Positions 37,232 through 46,557 of a stretch of DNA of 64,000 nt are shown piece by piece. Where the stretch lies: NCBI RefSeq assembly GCF_002211365.1, contig NZ_LOKZ01000001.1, positions 186,001 through 250,000 on the forward strand, written 5' to 3'. Position 1 is the stretch's first letter; the number at the start of each line of letters is the position of its first letter. Both the position numbers and the translations under genes were made by a program. Source of the DNA: Rhizobium sp. R711. GTDB taxonomy: Bacteria > Pseudomonadota > Alphaproteobacteria > Rhizobiales > Rhizobiaceae. The notes under the pieces are model-generated. The model was not told the DNA's origin. It saw nothing but the letters and a program-made list of their open reading frames with translations, and searched no databases.

Positions 37232-38020
37232 ATGCGAGTTCTATGGTTGCAGGCCGCCGCCTTGTGTTTCGGCCTTGGTATCGCGTCTTCGGTTCAGGCG
37301 GCCGACATCGCCCCGGGGGTTCCAGAAGCCAAGGTGGTCGAGAGCGAAAGCGGCTGGACCTATACTGTGGCGCCTTACTTCTGGGCGGCGGGGCTCTCCG
37401 GAGACATGGCGCAATTCGGTTTGCCGGAAGTTCACATCTCATCCGACTTCGGCGACATATTGGATAATCTCGACTTCGCCTTCATGGCGGCTGGCGAAGC
37501 CCGGTACGAGCGTTTCAGCATCTTTGCCGACATCATGTACACCAAGCTCGGAGCAGACGCTCACACGAGAAGGGGCATCCTGGCCGACAGTGTCGATGTG
37601 ACGTCGAAGACCTTCGCCGGATTGCTCGGGGCTGGATATTCGGTACTCGAGAACCCGTCAGGGCATCTCGACATCGTCGGCGGCGTCCGTGTGTGGTCGG
37701 TCGACACAACCATTGGATTCAACGGCGGCCTGCTCGGTGGCCGTGAAGCGGACGACGGCGCGACCTGGGTCGATGCCCTCGCTGGTGTCCGGGGCAATTA
37801 CTTTTTCACGCCCGAAATCTACGTGACTGGATGGGGCCTGGTCGGCGGCGGTGGCGCCGATCTCGATTGGGATGTCGCCCTGGCGCTTGGCTACAAGTTC
37901 ACCGACACGATCTCGGCAGTCGCTGGCTACCGGGCGGTCGGTGTGAACTATAACAACGACGGGTTTGTCTTCGACGTCGTCGAGCAGGGACCGATTATCG
38001 GCGTCGCGTTTCACTTCTAG
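37232..38020 (+). CDS. Outer-membrane beta-barrel protein (copy 1)
   Basis: The start at 37232 (MRVLWLQAAALCFGLGIASS) follows GAGGG and gives a signal peptide ending at VQAAD. The 262-residue protein has alternating hydrophobic strands, e.g. TYTVAPYFWAAGLSG, GVRGNYFFTPEIYVTGWGLV and YKFTDTISAVAGYRAVGVNY. It ends in F (GVAFHF), the usual signature for outer-membrane insertion. A closely similar paralogue lies at 49614-50402. It probably forms a pore or stays as a structural barrel of the cluster. Confidence 0.85.
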   Translation: MRVLWLQAAALCFGLGIASSVQAADIAPGVPEAKVVESESGWTYTVAPYFWAAGLSGDMAQFGLPEVHISSDFGDILDNLDFAFMAAGEARYERFSIFADIMYTKLGADAHTRRGILADSVDVTSKTFAGLLGAGYSVLENPSGHLDIVGGVRVWSVDTTIGFNGGLLGGREADDGATWVDALAGVRGNYFFTPEIYVTGWGLVGGGGADLDWDVALALGYKFTDTISAVAGYRAVGVNYNNDGFVFDVVEQGPIIGVAFHF

Positions 38021-38066
38021 GCGGCAGTCTAGATGACATCTGGGTTCAGTGGAGGGGGGTATCGCA

Positions 38067-38870
38067 ATGAAGGGCGTGACATATCGGGCGGTGGCTACCA
38101 TCGTGGCACTCGGGCTGGGCGCAGGAGTTGCCCATGCCCAGTCGAACGAAGATCTGGCAAAGAAGCTCTCCAATCCGATCGCCTCGCTGATCAGCGTTCC
38201 CTTCCAGTTCAATTACGATCACGGTTATGGACCTGATGATGGCGACAAGGCGACGCTGAATATTCAGCCTGTCATTCCCTTCGCCATCAACGAGGACTGG
38301 AACGTCATCTCGCGCACCATTCTTCCGGTCACGTGGCAGAATGACATCGCCGGCCCATCGGGAACGCAGTTCGGCCTCGGCGACACGACACAAAGCTTCT
38401 TCTTCTCTCCTTCTAAACCAACCGAGAGCGGCATTATCTGGGGTGCGGGACCGGCGTTCCTCATTCCGACGGCGACGGACGAGTTGCTCGGTACCGGCAA
38501 GTGGGGCGCAGGTCCGACGGCTGTCGTCCTCAAGCAGGAAGGGCCATGGACGGTCGGGATGCTCGGCAACCACATCTGGTCATTCGCAGGTCAGAGCGAT
38601 CGGCCGGACGTGAGTTCCACATTCCTTCAACCGTTCATCTCCTACACGACCAAGGACGCCTGGACGTTCTCGCTGAATACCGAATCCACGTACGACTGGG
38701 AAGCCAACGACTGGTCCGTTCCGATCAACTTCACCGTCGCCAAGCTGATCACCATCGATAAACAGCCGATCAGTCTGACGGCTGGCATTCGCTATTGGGC
38801 GGATGCGCCGGACAACGGCCCCAGTGGTCTCGGCTTCCGTGTGGCTCTGACGTTCCTGTTTCCGAAGTAA
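38067..38870 (+). CDS. Secreted outer-membrane 'transporter'-type protein
   Basis: The start at 38067 follows a G-rich ribosome-binding site (GGAGGGGGG). A signal peptide (MKGVTYRAVATIVALGLGAG) ends at AHAQS. The 267-residue body has beta-strand periodicity and conserved segments ISVPFQFNYDHGYGP, NVISRTILPVTWQ and GIIWGAGPAFLIPTATD. Sequences of this type are usually annotated as outer-membrane transporters of unknown substrate. It ends in a strand with terminal FLFPK. Part of the plus-strand operon. Confidence 0.8.
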   Translation: MKGVTYRAVATIVALGLGAGVAHAQSNEDLAKKLSNPIASLISVPFQFNYDHGYGPDDGDKATLNIQPVIPFAINEDWNVISRTILPVTWQNDIAGPSGTQFGLGDTTQSFFFSPSKPTESGIIWGAGPAFLIPTATDELLGTGKWGAGPTAVVLKQEGPWTVGMLGNHIWSFAGQSDRPDVSSTFLQPFISYTTKDAWTFSLNTESTYDWEANDWSVPINFTVAKLITIDKQPISLTAGIRYWADAPDNGPSGLGFRVALTFLFPK

Positions 38871-38923
38871 GTCCTGCTGTCGCGGTGCCGGTCGAGCGCC
38901 CGCAAATCCAATGGAGATCACCG

Positions 38924-39322
38924 ATGAACTTTCTCAAACCGGCAGCCAATCTAATCGCAACGATTTCGATCCTGATGCTGATCTCTGCGCCACTATTCGG
39001 TCCCTCACCCGCGGAGGCGAGACGGGCGGCGGCCGCGTGCGGACCAAGGGGTTGTGCGGCGGCGGCGTGCGGACCGCGCGGCTGCGCTGCCGGGGCAAGA
39101 ACAGCTCCGGCCTATCATCCGGTACCACGCCGTGGCGTCGTCGTCGTCGCTCCACATCGCTACTGGAGGCCAGGCGGCGCCATCGCTGCAGGCGCCGCGA
39201 TAGGCTTCATCGCCGGGGCGACAGCGGTATCGATAGCAGGCACGCCTCCAAAGCCTGGATATTGCTGGTACTACACTACTCCTGCCAAAACGACTGGCTT
39301 CTGGGACGTGTGCCCCTCGTAA
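38924..39322 (+). CDS. Small secreted Ala/Gly/Cys-rich protein with an internal repeat
   Basis: ATG at 38924 begins MNFLKPAANLIATISILMLI, a signal peptide ending near AEARR. The mature part starts with a tandem duplication, AAACGPRGCA repeated twice, with four Cys. A glycine-rich hydrophobic segment (AIAAGAAIGFIAGATAVSIA) and a final aromatic tail (YCWYYTTPAKTTGFWDVCPS) follow. Such small proteins with a glycine-zipper-like segment are frequent in rhizobial envelopes. Function unknown. Confidence 0.65.
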   Translation: MNFLKPAANLIATISILMLISAPLFGPSPAEARRAAAACGPRGCAAAACGPRGCAAGARTAPAYHPVPRRGVVVVAPHRYWRPGGAIAAGAAIGFIAGATAVSIAGTPPKPGYCWYYTTPAKTTGFWDVCPS

Positions 39323-39343
39323 AGCGGTTCGGACGTAGCTCGG

Positions 39344-39841
39344 ATGAAGACTTCGTGGGCACGATATTCATGGCTGCTGACAATGCAGGCGGTTGGGTCG
39401 GCAGCTCTGCTGAGCCAATGTTATCCCTTGTATTCTCGATTGCTGGACGATCCAGGTCACGTGCAGGTGTACGCCGATACACCGATGGTCGCGGTCATTG
39501 CGTTGAGCGTTGCGCTGGTGCAAGGCGCGCATTGGTATCGGGTGTTCAAGCTTCCCTTGCCAGTCGGCGACACCCGCGTTGTGTTGGGCCAGTTGGTCCT
39601 CTTCATCAGCCGCCTTGCCTTTATCATCGCAAGCGCCCTGTTTTCGCTGGTGCTCTTCCGTCATCTTCCGGAGATCGACTTCGGCCGGAACGGGAGCGGG
39701 TTCGTCTGGCGAGGGCTCCTCCTTCTTGCGGTCCTGTTTTCGGTTTTCTGCTTCACCACCGAATTGGAACGCCTTGGCCTGGCGCTTCGAGGTCAGGAGC
39801 GAACGCCGGACAACAACGATCGTGCCCGGCATCGAAACTGA
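39344..39841 (+). CDS. Four-span membrane protein of unknown function
   Basis: A 165-residue protein with about four hydrophobic spans: SWLLTMQAVGSAALL, MVAVIALSVALVQGAHW, LVLFISRLAFIIASALF and GLLLLAVLFSVFCFTT. It ends in a charged cytosolic tail (RGQERTPDNNDRARHRN). I recognise no family. It lies 21 bases after the previous gene and 29 before DUF2147, so it is probably in the operon. Confidence 0.6.
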   Translation: MKTSWARYSWLLTMQAVGSAALLSQCYPLYSRLLDDPGHVQVYADTPMVAVIALSVALVQGAHWYRVFKLPLPVGDTRVVLGQLVLFISRLAFIIASALFSLVLFRHLPEIDFGRNGSGFVWRGLLLLAVLFSVFCFTTELERLGLALRGQERTPDNNDRARHRN

Positions 39842-39870
39842 AAGAATTTTCAAACGCAAAGGAAACCATC

Positions 39871-40209
39871 ATGAAGCTCATGTTCATTGTCATCGCCGCG
39901 CTCGCAGCCATCCCCACCATTGCCTGTGCAGAGGATCCGATCGTGGGAAACTGGAAAACGGAGCTTGGAGACACCGCCGCGATCAGCTCCTGCGGCGGCG
40001 GCTACTGCATTACACTCAAGTCCGGCAAGCATGCTGGAAAGCAGATCGGTACCTTCAGGGGCAAGGATGGCAGCTATGAAGGCAAGATTACCGACCCCGA
40101 CGCCAACAAGACATATGACGGCTCTCTGACGGTCTCAGGCAATGCACTGAAGCTGAGGGGCTGCGTCCTTAAGGTCGTGTGTGAATCGCAGACCTGGCCG
40201 CGCCTCTGA
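39871..40209 (+). CDS. DUF2147 family secreted protein
   Basis: The start at 39871 (MKLMFIVIAALAAIPTIA) follows AAAGGAAACC. The 112-residue protein has a signal peptide ending near CAED and the DUF2147 pattern: DPIVGNWKTELGDTAAISSC, then GSYEGKITDPDANKTYDGSL, and the tail LRGCVLKVVCESQTWPRL, close to the family's GC-...-CRSQTWTR end. The family is periplasmic and of unknown role. Last gene of the plus-strand series. Confidence 0.85.
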   Translation: MKLMFIVIAALAAIPTIACAEDPIVGNWKTELGDTAAISSCGGGYCITLKSGKHAGKQIGTFRGKDGSYEGKITDPDANKTYDGSLTVSGNALKLRGCVLKVVCESQTWPRL

Positions 40210-40440
40210 GATCAACAGGAGCCACCACGAAAAGAAGATTGTGAACATGGGCTCGTTCATCTCAATCGCCCATTCCACGAGGGTACGTACCTCTTGTTGC
40301 CGTGCAAGCTATGCATTCAATTGGCCGCACAACTTTCTGGCATCGAAAGAGAAAACGGTCTCGAGTTTCGGCGTCAGGCGGCGGGGCATCTGCCGCTCGC
40401 TCTGCGCCACCAAGGACTTGGTCTCCGCGCCCGCGTGAGT

Positions 40441-40812
40441 TCACCGGTTGAGCTCCCTGACGATGACGGAGATGAGCTCGGCTCCCGAGAACGGCTTTCG
40501 CATATAGGCGACGCACCCTGTCCGCTCGGCACGGATTCTCAGGCGTTCGTCTTCCAGCGCGGTGATAAAGATCACGGGCAGGTTCCAGCCTGTTACTTTC
40601 AGCCTGGCCTGCAGCTCCAATCCGGACATGCCGCCAAGGTCGATATCCAACACGAGACAATCAATCGAAGGCGCTAAATCGCGACGGAGAAAGGCTTCCG
40701 CGGACGAATACTCGATGGCAGGAAATCCGTAGGCATTGAGGAGCCGCACGACACTCCGCCGTAGGCTTGCATCATCATCGATGACAGCGACGGTGCGGCG
40801 CAGCGTGTCCAC
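40441..40812 (-). CDS. Single-domain response regulator (CheY/FixJ-N type)
   Basis: A 123-residue receiver domain with no output domain. Acidic residues VIDDDASLRR form the pocket, the phosphorylation Asp56 lies in CLVLDIDLGG, and KPF near residue 108 is the conserved Lys. It follows the FixJ-type regulator by 90 bases in the same direction. It could act as a phosphate sink for the kinase or as a modulator of the full-length regulator. Confidence 0.88.
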   Translation of the reverse strand: MDTLRRTVAVIDDDASLRRSVVRLLNAYGFPAIEYSSAEAFLRRDLAPSIDCLVLDIDLGGMSGLELQARLKVTGWNLPVIFITALEDERLRIRAERTGCVAYMRKPFSGAELISVIVRELNR

Positions 40813-40902
40813 TCCATCCCCCTCCTTGATGAGAGATCCGCGGTTCTGGTCACCGTAGGGCCGTTCGTGCCTGATTGATATTGTCCTAAGGGGAAGGTCC
40901 GA

Positions 40903-41532
40903 TCACTCCGAGACCGAGCGGGTTTTGCGGTCGAGACCAATGCCGGCTGCGATCGACACGACTTCCGCGACCGACCTCACTCCGAGCTTTTCCATGACCT
41001 GATGGCGGTGCACCTTCACCGTCCTTTCTGAGATACCGAGGGCATAGGCAATCTGTTTGTTGAGTCGGCCACGAATGAGCAAGCCAAAGACTTCGGCTTC
41101 GCGGTGGCTCAAACTCGCCACAAGCGCCCTCTGCTCGTCGAGACGCTCGTGCTCTGTTCGCTGTCGCTCATATCTAAGCAAGACCCGCTCGAGGGTCTCC
41201 ATCAGAACCGCTGCCGAACTTGGCTTTTCCAGAAAGTCCTGTGCGCCCGCCTTCATGGCCTCGACGCTGGTCTTTATGTCCCCTTCGCCTGTGAGGAACA
41301 CGATTGGAAACAGGTGCGCCTGCTCGCACAATTGACGCTGTGTTTGCAGGCCGGACCGGCCAGGCATGTGCAGATCAAGCAGGATGCAGCCCGGCTCGCA
41401 ACTTTGCACGCGTTCGAGAAACTCGTCGCCGGATTTATAGACTTCGACCTTCAGACCGTATGCAGAGAGCAGCCTTGCAGTTGCTGTCCGATAGGACTCG
41501 TCGTCATCGACGATATGAATGACCGGTTTCAT
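40903..41532 (-). CDS. FixJ-family response regulator with LuxR output domain
   Basis: A 209-residue protein. The receiver domain has VDDDE at 8-12, phosphoacceptor Asp53 in CILLDLHMPG and the Lys in FLEKPSS. The output domain at about 138-200 is a LuxR helix-turn-helix (LSHREAEVFGLLIRGRLNKQ, ISERTVKVHRHQVMEKLG). Its start overlaps the kinase stop by four bases. It probably acts on the divergent sulfatase promoter. Confidence 0.92.
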   Translation of the reverse strand: MKPVIHIVDDDESYRTATARLLSAYGLKVEVYKSGDEFLERVQSCEPGCILLDLHMPGRSGLQTQRQLCEQAHLFPIVFLTGEGDIKTSVEAMKAGAQDFLEKPSSAAVLMETLERVLLRYERQRTEHERLDEQRALVASLSHREAEVFGLLIRGRLNKQIAYALGISERTVKVHRHQVMEKLGVRSVAEVVSIAAGIGLDRKTRSVSE

Positions 41533-43421
41533 CCCTTTCGTCCTTCATGTCGGGCCAGAGGCAAGGAAACCCGAAAGATGGCTCCGCCTTCAGGCCGGTT
41601 GCAGGCGGATATCGTGCCGCCATAAGTCTCGACAATGGCGCGCGCGATGGAGAGCCCCAACCCTGTTCCCGCCTTTTTGGTCGTATAGAAGGGCTCGAAG
41701 ATGCTGGACAGGTGCTCTTCAGGAATGCCGTCGCCCGTGTCCGCGACACAGATTTCCGCCTTTTCGTCGGCCACCCCCGTCGCAAATGTGAGGGTTCTAC
41801 TGATTGCGACAGCCTCAGACATGGCGTCCATCGCATTGGTCGCCAGATTGAGGATGACCTGCTGTACGTGAACTTTGTCGGCCCTCACAGGCAGCTCAGC
41901 CGGCGGCCTATTTGAGTGCAGCACGATACCTCTGCGTTCGGCCTCGCCATGAATGATGCGCATCGCGCTCGACGTAACATCACCCAGGTCGAATTCTTGC
42001 CACTCGATCTCTCGTCGTTTCTTCAGCAGTCCCCTCATCCGGCCAATGATGTCGCCCGCGCGCTTATCGTCCTCCTGGATGTCGAGCAGTATCTGCTGTA
42101 TCAAAACCATATCCGGGCTGCCGCCTCGAAGCAGTATCGAGGCTGCCTCGGCGTTATTTCGAATGGCCGACAGTGGTTGGTTCAATTCATGCGCGATCGA
42201 TGCAGACAAGGCGCCTGCCGTTGCCGACTGGTTGAGATGAACTGCTTCGAGCAGATGCAGGCGAGATCTGCGCTCGGCATCGTAGCGGCGGTTCCGCTCG
42301 AACAGCAATGCGGCGATAAAACCCGCCTGCAGCAATAGCGCGCCGATCATCCCCGTCGTCGCAAGCCAGTGATCTTCCCAAAAACTCCTTTGCTTGTACA
42401 TAACGATGGTACCAGGCGGCAGATCTTTCTCCGAAAGCCCCCAAGCTCGAAGTTGCCGGGCGTCTGCCACATAGGTTTGAGGCGCCTGGATATCCGAAAC
42501 AGGCTTGCCGGCAATGGCATCGAGGACAAGATCCCCGACCGTTCGTCCCAGACTATCAAAAGTAACGGTGTTGCCGCCAACGACACCGTAGTCGATGTAG
42601 GTCTGGTAGGGTCCGTAGACGGGGGCACCAGCCGTGGCCGCGATTTGCCTGATCGCCTCGCGAGGAATGAAATTCCGCCCTTTCCCGTCTTTGAATACTG
42701 TCAATGCCACAATGATGCTGTCGGGCGGGACATGAGATGCACGATCGATGAATTCCTCGATCGTCAAACCTTCGAGATATATCGTTTCGTAGGACTTGGA
42801 GAACTCCTCGAGCTTGGAACGTGCTGTCGCCAACCATTGCCGGTCAAAGTCCGACGATCCACCAATGATATAAAGGTGACGGGCATTTGGCTGCAGGCTG
42901 CGGGCCATTTCGGCTGTCTTCAAGATGTCGAATGTCGAGAATGCACCGATCACGTCATTCGGCAGATCGATTTTCTCAGCACTCGAATTACCAAAGCCTG
43001 CCGCGATTATCTTCGCATCGGGAGCGATGCGTCCTCGGTTCCTCGATACGAAGCTGGCAGACTCCTTGCCGAGTGCGACGATCACATCCGGGCGACGAGC
43101 AGCGTACTTCTCCCCCAGATATCGACCCATACGCGCGGCATGATCGGCTTCCGGGAACCTCGACAGATCAAGGAACTCTGAAAAGACGTCGATCTTGGCA
43201 CCCGTCGCCTCGAAAAGACGGCTGCGCAATGCTTCACCGGCAGCGGTCGTTGCCGCGATCCGCTCATCATAGGGATATAAGATGAGGACCCGCGGCGCCC
43301 GATCGAAGGGCGCGGGAGACATAAGGTAAGAGGTGGCGTAGCAGTAAGAAGCATTCAGTAACAGCGCCGCCAGCAAGAGGCCAGCGCATCGCAATCGACC
43401 TGCCCCCTTGCCCAAGGCCAT
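41529..43421 (-). CDS. Sensor histidine kinase with ABC substrate-binding-like sensor domain
   Basis: Start at 43421 (MALGKGAGRLRCAGLL). After a signal segment, residues 45-350 form a periplasmic domain of the ABC_sub_bind type (PRVLILYPYDERIAATTAAG, RPDVIVALGKESASF, GGSSDFDRQWLATA, VYGPYQTYIDYGVVGG). One span follows (TTGMIGALLLQAGFIAALLF). The H-box is SIAHELNQPLSAIRNNAEAA; N, G1 and G2 boxes are NLATNAMDAM, DTGDGIPEEH and GTGLGLSIARAI. Such kinases sense small ligands through the fused binding-protein domain. It is divergent from the sulfatase gene, so the ligand may be a sulfated compound; that is inference. Confidence 0.92.
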   Translation of the reverse strand: MALGKGAGRLRCAGLLLAALLLNASYCYATSYLMSPAPFDRAPRVLILYPYDERIAATTAAGEALRSRLFEATGAKIDVFSEFLDLSRFPEADHAARMGRYLGEKYAARRPDVIVALGKESASFVSRNRGRIAPDAKIIAAGFGNSSAEKIDLPNDVIGAFSTFDILKTAEMARSLQPNARHLYIIGGSSDFDRQWLATARSKLEEFSKSYETIYLEGLTIEEFIDRASHVPPDSIIVALTVFKDGKGRNFIPREAIRQIAATAGAPVYGPYQTYIDYGVVGGNTVTFDSLGRTVGDLVLDAIAGKPVSDIQAPQTYVADARQLRAWGLSEKDLPPGTIVMYKQRSFWEDHWLATTGMIGALLLQAGFIAALLFERNRRYDAERRSRLHLLEAVHLNQSATAGALSASIAHELNQPLSAIRNNAEAASILLRGGSPDMVLIQQILLDIQEDDKRAGDIIGRMRGLLKKRREIEWQEFDLGDVTSSAMRIIHGEAERRGIVLHSNRPPAELPVRADKVHVQQVILNLATNAMDAMSEAVAISRTLTFATGVADEKAEICVADTGDGIPEEHLSSIFEPFYTTKKAGTGLGLSIARAIVETYGGTISACNRPEGGAIFRVSLPLARHEGRKG

Positions 43422-43463
43422 TGGTCCACCCTCAAAACTTTGCGACGATAACACTTTCTTGGT

Positions 43464-43519
43464 GTGGTGTCATCCGTTCAAAACACCACTGTTGATTGCC
43501 AGGGAATCTCGGGATTCCC
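43464..43519. promoter_or_regulatory. Two dyads between sensor kinase and sulfatase genes
   Basis: GTGGTGT (43464-43470) pairs with ACACCAC (43483-43489), and GGGAATC (43502-43508) pairs with GATTCCC (43513-43519). Both have 7-bp arms and lie in the shared upstream region of the divergent kinase and sulfatase genes. They are candidates for binding of the FixJ-type regulator. Confidence 0.5.
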
Positions 43520-43702
43520 CAAAGTGCAATATCGGAAGGTGAACACATTCGGGTAAATTAGCCATTGTCCAGCCGCGGCGTGCCTGCCGCTGGCATATCG
43601 CATCATTGTTGAAGCTGGCCGGTTGAGTTGATGGGCCGAGGCGGTCTGCGATGTCCATTTTTGGCGTCATCATCCAATGAACAACCAAGGGAAGGGTTGA
43701 AA

Positions 43703-45370
43703 ATGAAGAGGATCCTTATTGGCTGCATCGGAACATTGGCATCTTCGACTATGCTCTGGTGTGCAGCCTCACCTGCACAAGCGCAGGATTCCCAAAGAAA
43801 GCCGAACATCCTGTTCATCGTTTCGGATGATACCGGTTACGGTGATCTCGGCCCCTATGGTGGAGGAGAGGGCCGCGGGATGCCGACCCCGAACATCGAC
43901 AAGCTTGCGGACGAAGGGATGACCTTCTTCTCGTTCTATGCCCAGCCGAGTTGCACACCGGGGCGCGCGGCGATGCAGACGGGACGTATTCCGAACCGCA
44001 GCGGTATGACCACTGTTGCCTTCCAAGGTCAGGGCGGCGGCTTGCCCGCGGCGGAATGGACGCTCGCATCCGTGCTGAAACGCGGCGGCTATCACACCTA
44101 CTTTACCGGGAAATGGCATCTCGGAGAGGCGGACTATGCGTTGCCGAATGCCCAAGGCTATGACGAAATGAGGTACGCGGGCCTTTATCATCTTAACGCC
44201 TATACTTACGGCGACCCGACGTGGTTCCCGGATATGGATCCGAAACTTAGAGAGATGTTTCAGAAGGTGACGAAGGGCGCCCTGTCAGGAAACGCGGGCG
44301 GACCGGTGACCGAAGAGTTCAAGATCAACGGACAATATGTCGATACCCCGGTGATCGACGGCAGGGAAGGCGTCGTCGGCATTCCCTTCTTCGACAGCTA
44401 CGTTGAGAAGGCCGCATTGGGCTTTCTTGATGAAGCCGCCAAGAAGCCGGAAGAGCCGTTCTTCATCAACGTGAACTTCATGAAGGTTCATCAGCCGAAC
44501 ATGCCTGCGCCGGAATTCGAGCATAAGTCCTTGTCGAAGAGCAAGTATGCCGACTCGGTAGTTGAACTCGACACCCGCATCGGGCGGATCATGGACAAAC
44601 TGCGCGAAACCGGCATGGACCGGAACACGCTCGTTTTCTACACGACGGATAATGGCGCATGGCAAGACGTCTATCCGGATGCCGGATACACTCCGTTTCG
44701 CGGCACCAAAGGTACCGTGCGCGAGGGCGGCAACCGTGTTCCTGCGATCGCAGTCTGGCCGGGCAAGGTCAAACCTCGAACCAAGAACCACGATATCGTC
44801 GGCGGCCTCGACCTGATGGCAACATTCGCGGCAGTCGGTGGGGTGCCTCTGCCCGACAAGGACCGGGAAGACAAACCAATTATCTTCGACAGCTATGACA
44901 TGTCGCCGATCCTGCTCGGCACCGGAAAATCCGAACGTAAATCCTGGTTCTACTTTACCGAAAACGAACTCTCCCCCGGCGCCATAAGGGTCAACAACTA
45001 CAAATTTGTGTTCAATCTGCGTGGCGATGACGGAGATCAAACTGGCGGCCTGGCGGTCGATTCGAATCTCGGTTGGAAGGGCCAGGAGAAATATGTTGCC
45101 ACGGTACCCCAGGTGTTCGATCTGTGGCAGGACCCGCAGGAACGCTACGACATTTTCATGAACAACTTCACGGAGCGGACCTGGATGGGCGTGGTCATGG
45201 GCGAGGAGTTGAAGAAGATCATGGCGACATATGTCCAGTATCCTCCGCGGAAGCTGCAGAGCATGGGCTACACGGGCCCGATCACGATTTCAAACTATCA
45301 ACGATTCCAATGGGTACGAGACGAACTTGCTAAGGAGGGCGTCTCGATCACGCTGCCGACAGGCAATTGA
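43703..45370 (+). CDS. Secreted arylsulfatase, CTPGR type
   Basis: A 555-residue type I sulfatase. A signal peptide ends near PAQAQ. The metal-binding start is NILFIVSDDTGYGDLG. The signature C84-T-P-G-R has the Cys that must be changed to formylglycine. Further features are FTGKWHLGEADY, the second metal-site TTDNGAWQDVYP and GTKGTVREGGNRVPA. It hydrolyses sulfate esters in the periplasm, the exact substrate unknown. ATG at 43703 follows GAAGGG. No formylglycine-generating enzyme is encoded in the window, so it must be supplied elsewhere. First gene of a plus-strand series under the divergent kinase. Confidence 0.93.
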   Translation: MKRILIGCIGTLASSTMLWCAASPAQAQDSQRKPNILFIVSDDTGYGDLGPYGGGEGRGMPTPNIDKLADEGMTFFSFYAQPSCTPGRAAMQTGRIPNRSGMTTVAFQGQGGGLPAAEWTLASVLKRGGYHTYFTGKWHLGEADYALPNAQGYDEMRYAGLYHLNAYTYGDPTWFPDMDPKLREMFQKVTKGALSGNAGGPVTEEFKINGQYVDTPVIDGREGVVGIPFFDSYVEKAALGFLDEAAKKPEEPFFINVNFMKVHQPNMPAPEFEHKSLSKSKYADSVVELDTRIGRIMDKLRETGMDRNTLVFYTTDNGAWQDVYPDAGYTPFRGTKGTVREGGNRVPAIAVWPGKVKPRTKNHDIVGGLDLMATFAAVGGVPLPDKDREDKPIIFDSYDMSPILLGTGKSERKSWFYFTENELSPGAIRVNNYKFVFNLRGDDGDQTGGLAVDSNLGWKGQEKYVATVPQVFDLWQDPQERYDIFMNNFTERTWMGVVMGEELKKIMATYVQYPPRKLQSMGYTGPITISNYQRFQWVRDELAKEGVSITLPTGN

Positions 45371-45430
45371 AGCTGATTGGCGGCCTGAGCTTCAAGCCGC
45401 CATCGCCAACTATCCTAGGAGGGCTCCGAC

Positions 45431-46450
45431 ATGCTGGTCACTCGCATTGAATTTCTCAGATTGGCGCGCCAGGGGGTGCTGGCGATCGGCTTGTTCGCTG
45501 TGTTTGCCTCGCCGACAATCACGCGAGCCCAGAGCGATCCTCTTCCGTCCTGGAACGATACCGCTCCGAAGGCTGCCATCGTCGCTTTCGTCGAGAAGGT
45601 GACAAGGGCGGGATCGTCCGACTTTGTCCCGGAACCGGAACGGATGGCGGTGTTCGACAATGACGGGACGCTTTGGGTCGAGCATCCCATGTACACGCAA
45701 CTTGCCTTCGCCCTGGATCGGGTGAAGACGCTGGCTCCGCAGCATCCGGAATGGAAAGACGTCCAGCCGTTCAAGGCAGTGCTTGAAGGCGACATGAAGA
45801 CCGTCGCCGCATCCGGCGAAAAAGGCCTCCTGCAACTTCTAATGGTGACGCATGCGGGCATGACTGTCGACGATTTCCAGAAAGTTGTGACAGACTGGCT
45901 TTCCTCCGCCCGCGACCCTCGATTCAATCGGCCTTACACCGAACTCGCATATCAACCTATGGTAGAATTGCTTGCCTACCTGCGCGCCAACGGATTCAAG
46001 ACCTTCATCGTGTCGGGTGGTGGTGTGGAATTCATGCGGCCCTGGACGGAGAAGGTTTACGGTGTCCCGCCAGAGCAGGTTATCGGGTCCTCGATCAAGA
46101 CCGAATTCAGGATGCAGGACGACACGCCGACCCTTTATCGTCTGCCCGAAGTAAACTTCATCGACGACAAGGCGGGCAAGCCTGTCGGAATCAACCAGCA
46201 GATCGGCCGCCGCCCCATAGCCGCGTTCGGCAACTCCGATGGTGATCTCGAAATGCTGCAGTGGACGACGATGGCGGGTGCACCAGCGCGTCTCGGCGTG
46301 CTTGTTCATCACACCGACGAGGAGCGCGAATACGCGTATGACCGCAACACCGAATTCGGCCGCCTCGACAAGGCGCTCGATGCGGCCTCGATAACCGGCT
46401 GGACCGTCATCGACATGAAAGCCGACTGGAAGAAGATCTTCAAGGATTAG
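45431..46450 (+). CDS. Secreted HAD-superfamily phosphatase
   Basis: A 339-residue protein with signal peptide (ending near TRAQS). HAD motif I is AVFDNDGTLW (Asp76 nucleophile, Asp78 acid). Motif II is TFIVSGGG, and the late motif IAAFGNSDGDLEML carries the metal-binding Asp pair. Other features are HPEWKDVQPFKAV and WLSSARDPRFNRPY. The pattern is that of the phosphoserine-phosphatase-like branch, exported here. It could remove phosphate from periplasmic organophosphates, working beside the sulfatase. Confidence 0.88.
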   Translation: MLVTRIEFLRLARQGVLAIGLFAVFASPTITRAQSDPLPSWNDTAPKAAIVAFVEKVTRAGSSDFVPEPERMAVFDNDGTLWVEHPMYTQLAFALDRVKTLAPQHPEWKDVQPFKAVLEGDMKTVAASGEKGLLQLLMVTHAGMTVDDFQKVVTDWLSSARDPRFNRPYTELAYQPMVELLAYLRANGFKTFIVSGGGVEFMRPWTEKVYGVPPEQVIGSSIKTEFRMQDDTPTLYRLPEVNFIDDKAGKPVGINQQIGRRPIAAFGNSDGDLEMLQWTTMAGAPARLGVLVHHTDEEREYAYDRNTEFGRLDKALDAASITGWTVIDMKADWKKIFKD

Positions 46451-46557
46451 GGCCGCGCCTCGCGGACCGGGCGGCGTGTAAAATGCCTGTGTCATCATAC
46501 TTCGACATTCACCAAAGGTGACGGGCCTGGTGTCTGTCCAGCTGGGAGATAACCGCT

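Noticed and set aside
40210..40440. Possible extra gene between DUF2147 and the response regulator
   Set aside because: Open stretches are shadows of the regulator reading frame and have no start signals.
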